A model generated the notes under the pieces. It worked only from the letters and a program-made list of their open reading frames with translations. It was not told the DNA's origin and did not search any database. The position numbers and the translations under genes were made by a program. A stretch of 64,000 nt of DNA from Capitulum mitella (Eukaryota > Arthropoda > Thecostraca > Pollicipedomorpha > Pollicipedidae): contig CP099849.1 of the NCBI GenBank assembly GCA_030062745.1, positions 9,894,144-9,958,143 of the forward strand. The letters run 5' to 3'. Of the stretch, positions 58,821 through 64,000 are shown piece after piece. Each line of letters begins with the position of its first letter. Position 1 is the first letter of the stretch.

Positions 58821-60085
58821 ATGGTACTGACCAGTCATGCAGTACGGGCCGGACAATGACCAGTCGTCTACTATTGGCTCCATACTACTGCGGGTACTAT
58901 GGAGCTGACCATCATCCGGTACTGGCCGAGCACTGACCAACCATCCATTGTTGGACGGGACCTGACCAACCATCCAGTGCTGGACGGGTACTGACCAACC
59001 ACCAAGGACTGGACGGGTACTGACCATCCATCCAGTTTAGGGCGGATACTGACCAGCTAACCAATACTTTGCGAATACTGACCAGCCATGTAGTGCAGCA
59101 CGGGTACTGACAAAACATGCACTACTGGACAGGCACTGACCAACCATCTAGCACTGGACAGACACTGACCAACCGCCCTGTGATGGACGGGCTCTGAACA
59201 GCCATTCAGTACTGGACGGTGACTCACCATCCATCCAGTACTTGACGGGTGCTGACCAACTATGCAATACTGGTTGGGTACTGACCAGCTGTCCAGTACT
59301 GGACCGGTACTGACCAGTCAGTCAGTATTATAAGACAGGTGCTGATTAACCATGCCGTACTGGGCGGATACTGACCAACCACGTCGTTATGGATGGATAC
59401 TGACTGACCAGTCATTCAATGCTGAACGGCTGCTGACCAAGGGCCTAAAATAGGTCCTGACCACATATGCAGTACTAGACAGGGTTCCGACTATTCCTAC
59501 GATACTAGACGGGAACTGACCATCCATGCCGCAACGGCCAGGTACCAGGGATGTAGCCAAGGGCATAAGGCAGCGGGCCACGACCTTCCCTTGGGGTAAA
59601 AAAATGGAACATTTCTTTACTCACCGAATATAAAAATATTTACAACAATCCGATACGCGAAAACAGGGCAGCCGAAATTCGAAGAGCTTTCAGTTTTGAG
59701 GGGTTAGGTTCGTCCTGGCTCTCTCCTTCGCGAGGTCCCCCTCCTCTGCCAGGTATTGAGCAGTCATCCAGTACTGAACGGGTACTGACCAACCATGCAG
59801 TTGACCATCACTGAAGTACTAGCTAAGTACTCATCACAGAAGAAACCGGGTACTGACCACATACGGTACCGGACTGGCACTGACCACACGCGGTACTCGA
59901 CGGGTACTGACCACCCACACTACCGGATACTGGCCACACACGGTGTTTAACAGGTACTGACCACCCGGGATACTGGACGGGCACTGACCATTCACGGTAC
60001 AGATCGGGTACGGGACCGCCCACCGTACCGGTTACTGATCACGCACGGCACTAGAAGGGCACAGACCATACTGACCCGTTACTGC
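58821..60085. repeat. About 30-bp minisatellite upstream of the lysozyme-like gene
   Basis: Dozens of imperfect copies of CTGGACGGGTACTGACCAAC followed by CATCCAGTA. It starts about 80 bp upstream of the lysozyme-like start codon and is interrupted at 59545-59747. The short frames inside it are repeat translation. Confidence 0.85.
59545..59747. mobile_element. Insertion within the 30-bp array
   Basis: 203 bp of unrelated sequence flanked by GCCAGGTA at 59537-59544 and 59748-59755. Its left edge, CCAGGGATGTAGCCAAGG, resembles the hAT ends at 17784. The right edge does not match it as an inverted repeat, so it may be a truncated hAT MITE. Confidence 0.45.
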
Positions 60086-60735
60086 GCATCGGACACCCGA
60101 ACATGCATGTCTGTCAGTGGATGTGTAGACGTTCCTAAGGTTTGCATGTTGACTAAGCCACCCAGCCATCGTGCTACCACACAGTGGCCTTTCCAGGATC
60201 TGCTCACGGTCACCTGATGCGGCCTGATACCGGTCACTGCCAACACGATCAGAGCCCGGAAACACTGCCGGGCGTCTGTTAACTGCCGCTCGGATCGGTC
60301 ACGAGTCCTAGCCTGGTCTGAAGCGCGGTCAGAGTACATCAGCAGTCGTGCCATGGTGCGGCGCCGTTCACTGATGTCCTCGCGTTCCTCCGGCTGGACC
60401 CTGCCGGCCGCGCCGGACTCTGGGGCCCCGTCTCGGCACAGATCGGCGCCCTGCCAGGCCGAGCGGTCGCCGCGCGGGCCCGCTCTGGCGGTCTGCGTCA
60501 CCGCTCGGCTGCCAGGACCGCCCCACCCCTCTCTCCGGTCAGTCGAGGGTCGCCGCCCGGCTGAACCTGTGGAACTGCTCCTGGCCGTGTCAGTGGGCCG
60601 CCACGGCAGCCGGAACGCCCGGCCCCAGAGGCCCCGGTATGTTGGGTGTTCGGTTTTAGGGCGCCTCGCATGCTCAGTCACTTACCGCCCGATGCTGTCT
60701 CACTCGTGCCAGCACCGGCCACTCATGCCTCACGG

Positions 60736-60741
60736 TTTATT
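60736..60741 (-). terminator. Probable polyadenylation signal of DDX19
   Basis: AATAAA on the minus strand about 450 nt past the DDX19 stop codon. Confidence 0.45.
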
Positions 60742-61192
60742 GCGCCCGTACATGATGCGGTGATGAGAAGCCCAGGTACCTACTCAGACTGGCGGTACCA
60801 AACTCAAAGCTGAAACGTCAGAGGCTGCGTGCCCTAAAATGAGTCTGGGCGTTCAAAGTTCCACGACTCGGAAATGCACAATATCACGCTCAAATGTTCG
60901 GCGCAGTCCTCGTGACCAACGCAAAACTCGTCCTCCAAAGATACAATGCATTTTTCTTCTCGAAGCAAGCTGTCATGTTCACGCATAACTGTGATACGCC
61001 AGGAAACGCTGACGACGACAAACGGCGAGTGGCGGGCGAGAATACCGCCTGGAACATTCGCAATGGACTTTACGCATGGACATGTTCACGTACATTGTGG
61101 AAATGGAGCCAACCAATGACCACTGCACCGAAGCACTGGATCCAACCCGCGACGGTATCACCCGCGACAATGGTTCGTAACACACAGACGGT

Positions 61193-61257
61193 CTAGTCCT
61201 TGTTGATCCTCTCTATCTCATCCACGTCTTCCACGTCCAGCTTGTGGATCTTACGTC
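61193..61257 (-). CDS. DDX19: DDX19 terminal exon
   Basis: Acceptor TCTTCCAG, 21 codons including TAG at 61193-61195. Encodes the conserved acidic C-terminal helix [12 protein letters not shown]. Confidence 0.93.
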
Positions 61258-63340
61258 CTGGAAGAATGCAGTCAGTTAACAGCAACAATGTGTCGGTCAC
61301 ACAGATTATCGCAGTGCCAAAGGCCATCAATCAATTCATTTTTACACGGCAAAAGCTGGGTAGCCTGTCTTCTTCTCGCACTCAAACGTACTTTGCCAGG
61401 GTCTTGTAAAGAAACACGAATACTGAATCTATTTGAATACGACGATGCCAACAAAGTAACTTCTGCGCGACACCCTGGCCGTGAACTATACAAACGCGCG
61501 GCCATTTGTCCGGCGTAGCCGTCTGGACGCGGCTCCGGCTCCGGCCCCGGCCCCGGCCACTCACCGAAGTGTTCGGCGATCTGCCTGAGCACGGCGCTCG
61601 ACTTCCTGCCGTCCACCAGGTTGATGGCGATGCCGGCCTTGCCGAAGCGGCCGGTGCGGCCGATCCTGTGCAGGTACGTCTCACAGTCGGCCGCCCCCGT
61701 CTGGTCCACGGGCAGGTCGAAGTTGACCACGATCGTCACCTGTTCGACGTCGATGCCTGCCGGCCGGCGGCGGCGGTTATTCGGCGCGGGTCGGGGGGGT
61801 GGGAGGGGAGAACGGCCGAGGCAGATCACGTCGACGCCGGTCCTGACACCGAAACAATTCTACGGCGCATAATGCAAATCTCCCGTAACGGTCCATCCCG
61901 ATCGTCACAATATGAAAGTACACCGCGCCCTTCCAATCGTGAAACTGGTATCACGGTTCTCGCGTAACACCACGCTTCCGTTTAAAATAAACGTAACAAG
62001 AGCGCAGACGTCGGCGACAAGAGACTCCGACGGACCGGCACCGCTTCAGACCGAGTCAGAAGGTCCACCATCGTTCCCGGCCGGCGCTGCAGAGGGCGCC
62101 ACCTCCGCCACCCCTCCCCGGTGTTGCAGAGCGCAGCCTCACCGCGCGACAACACGTTGGTGGTGATGAGGATCTTCTCCTTGCCGTCGCGGAAGCGGTC
62201 CAGCACGCTGATGCGCTGCTCGACCGTCAGCTCGCCGGAGAGCAGAGCCACGCTGTGCCCGTCCTGGATCATCTTGTTGGAGAGCCAAGACGCCGTCCGC
62301 TTCGTCTGCGGCAGCGGAAGTGTCAGCACGGTAACAGGGGACGCCTGGCGGGGGGGGGGGGGGGGGGGGGGGGCTCTACTGGGGTCCGGGACAGAGAGCA
62401 GAGACCAGAAGGCAGCTCGTGAATGAGCCCAGGGTCGGCGCCGTGTGGCGGCCACCACGCTCACCTGGCAAACTGGAAACTAATGGCCCAAGATGAGACC
62501 TCGTGCGGTGACCAGCGAAATTCCCATTTTCAGTTCCTAATGAAAAAAATTATGACGACAAGTGTTAAAATGCTGCATACGCTTACAAAATCAGACCAGC
62601 TCCAGTCGCGTCAAACTGTTCAAAGAAAGACATTAAAGACAATAACAGTGACTCGGCCTAGAGTTTGACAACCAGAAAAGGCTGGGGAAGGAACCCGACG
62701 GTTGTCCCGAGGTGAGCCTAGCCCAATCCCGCCAGCGTGACGCCGAGGGCTCACGCCAGAAACGGCACTTACGTGACAGAAGATGATGGCCTGGCCGATC
62801 GTGATGACGCCGTAAATGTTGGAGATGGCCTGGTATTTGGCCTCCTCCGACATGCACTCAACGTAGTACTGTTTGATGTTGTCCAGGCTCTCCTCCTCAC
62901 TGACAACACAACATGGACTTAACGGAAAAGAAAAGACAAAAAAACAAACACAAAGAAAACAAGACAGTATGGTTTCAAAGACGATCGTGTACAATGGTTC
63001 ATGGTCTGTAGCTCTGGTCGAAACATCAGAACAAATTGAATTTCTGGAAGATAATGTTACCGATGTCTTCTAATTCATCGGCCTTAACACATCTTTAATG
63101 CATCAAAAAAAACGGAAAAAATGGGATAAACAATTTCAGCGAAAGAACGTCACAGGTTGAACAAATAAGGCACGGCACTTCAGTCGAATAACGGCGAAAA
63201 ATGAATATACCGATAGGAAGGGCTCTTACCGTTTTAGTTTGATAATGACTGGGTTGGAGACAATGGCCTCGGCGAAGTTCATCACCTCCGCGTTGTATGT
63301 GGCAGAAAAGAACAACATCTGACACGTCTTGGGCACCATT
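61193..63340 (-). CDS. DDX19: DEAD-box RNA helicase DDX19/Dbp5, C-terminal half (5' end outside window)
   Basis: Five exons on the minus strand (63230-63340, 62773-62899, 62143-62305, 61565-61756, 61193-61257) join in phase to 218 residues and TAG. Seen in order: motif [25 protein letters not shown] linker, motif [20 protein letters not shown], motif [23 protein letters not shown], motif [12 protein letters not shown] and the C-terminal [12 protein letters not shown] tail. NFDLPVD and the tail are characteristic of Dbp5/DDX19 rather than other DEAD-box helicases. Dbp5 is the ATP-dependent RNA helicase that remodels mRNPs at the cytoplasmic face of the nuclear pore with Gle1 and Nup214/159. 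The family is about 480 aa; the N-terminal RecA domain with motifs Q, I and II must lie beyond 64000. No further exon is visible in 63341-64000. Confidence 0.95.
61565..61756 (-). CDS. DDX19: DDX19 exon with motif VI
   Basis: Acceptor CCGGCAG, donor TTCG|GTGAGT. Encodes [14 protein letters not shown] and [15 protein letters not shown]. Confidence 0.95.
62143..62305 (-). CDS. DDX19: DDX19 exon with motif V
   Basis: Acceptor CTGCCGCAG, donor CGCG|GTGAGG. Encodes [12 protein letters not shown] to TTNVLSR. Confidence 0.95.
62350..62373. repeat. Run of 24 G
   Basis: Uninterrupted poly-G on the plus strand, in the DDX19 intron 45 bp upstream (minus sense) of the exon at 62143-62305. On the transcript it is poly-C in the pyrimidine-tract region. 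Length may be affected by sequencing. Confidence 0.9.
62773..62899 (-). CDS. DDX19: DDX19 exon with motif IV
   Basis: Acceptor TGTTGTCAG, donor TCAC|GTAAGT. Encodes [14 protein letters not shown] to GQAIIFCH. Confidence 0.95.
63230..63340 (-). CDS. DDX19: DDX19 exon with motif III
   Basis: Acceptor CTTTTCAG, donor AACG|GTAAGA. Encodes [14 protein letters not shown] and the start of the second RecA domain to KLK plus a split Arg codon. Confidence 0.93.
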
Positions 63341-64000
63341 CTGAAAAGACGCACGCCAGTGTTAGAGCGGATCACGAAACCAGAAGTATCCCTTCAGCTC
63401 CTGCTAGTAATGCTTAAGCTGGGACAGACAGACCCGTATGTGCGTCCGTTTCCGAACATACGGTTTGAACAAATCCGCGAGCAACGCGCTTGTCCGGATT
63501 ACATCTGACTTGATTGCTGCTCGCCTTGCAAAGTTGTTTTTAGGCGTTTGGGTTCCATCGTGATATCCACCTGTCCCCACTGTCGTCATAAAAGTACTCC
63601 GCTTTGTCGTCAATCCTCAGTCCATCGTTCTATCACTGTCAGTCAATTCCGGGAAGCGTAAACAAAAAGCAAGGTCCTCAATGATCAATGCCAAGTAAAT
63701 GAAAAAGCAGGATGCTGTAACGCGGGGGTAACGGCACGAATAAAACATCAAGACCATGGATTTCCCCTCCAAGCCGAAATCAGGCTTTTCTCTTCCCTCT
63801 CCCCCTCCCCCATCGGCAGAAGAGCGCATACGTGCAGCTTAATCCACGACTGGGCTCAATGATTGATACCGCAAGCATGGACGTGGTTGACCACGACAAA
63901 GTGGTCGACATCGTTTCTGGATAACGACAGCGGCTTCTGAACCATTACGGTATTTTATCTTCACGACCATCATCCGAGAATCAGCAACAACACCGACAAC
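63341..64000. other. DDX19 intron (partial)
   Basis: No exon of the first RecA domain is visible in the last 660 bp, so the gene continues past the window edge. Confidence 0.7.

Noticed and set aside
60079..60763. 200-codon minus-strand frame and 136-codon plus-strand frame downstream of DDX19
   Set aside because: GC-rich mirror frames lying between a minisatellite and the DDX19 3' UTR; Arg/Ser-rich translations without family resemblance.
1..64000. tRNA, rRNA, CRISPR array or bacterial-type operon
   Set aside because: No cloverleaf with tRNA box sequences, no rRNA sequence, no regularly spaced direct repeats with unique spacers. The tandem arrays have no spacers, and the genes are split by introns.

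Overview
The window is nuclear DNA of an invertebrate animal. It has split genes with GT-AG introns up to about 6 kb, many DNA-transposon remnants and a large amount of minisatellite. The lysozyme gene is of the invertebrate (destabilase) type with the arthropod-like second half, so an arthropod is likely. A crustacean would fit, but the sequence alone does not prove it. Most exons use G or C at the third codon position, while long introns are AT-rich or repeat-derived.

Gene layout: (1) at 1009-3368, minus strand, the last exons of a gene I do not recognise, whose final codons run into a 66-bp tandem array; (2) at 18528-31858, plus strand, a complete six-exon SLC35F6-type membrane transporter gene (404 aa); (3) at 38710-43424, plus strand, two weakly supported exons of an unknown gene; (4) at 50673-58739, minus strand, a complete four-exon i-type lysozyme-like gene (189 aa, signal peptide, both catalytic acids apparently lost); (5) at 61193-63340, minus strand, the last five exons of DDX19/Dbp5, the DEAD-box mRNA-export helicase, whose 5' part lies beyond the window. 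These genes show no functional relation to each other and are not an operon or cluster.

Between and inside the genes, 7-16.3 kb is a transposon graveyard: 1.2-kb TTAA-flanked piggyBac-like MITEs with G/C-rich palindromic ends, a 2.1-kb pogo/Tigger-type element with perfect TA-flanked ends, and a decayed Tigger-type transposase split by another TTAA element. A hAT-type MITE with a perfect 8-bp target duplication lies just upstream of SLC35F6. A 3.3-kb inverted-repeat element made largely of degenerate minisatellite sits inside lysozyme intron 1 and is itself interrupted by a piggyBac-like MITE.

Minisatellites repeatedly lie against gene ends: after the stop of the unknown gene, after the SLC35F6 stop, after the lysozyme stop and just upstream of the lysozyme start. 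I found no tRNA, rRNA, CRISPR array, prokaryotic operon or clear new biochemical system. All exon calls come from reading splice sites, reading frame and protein family resemblance by eye.
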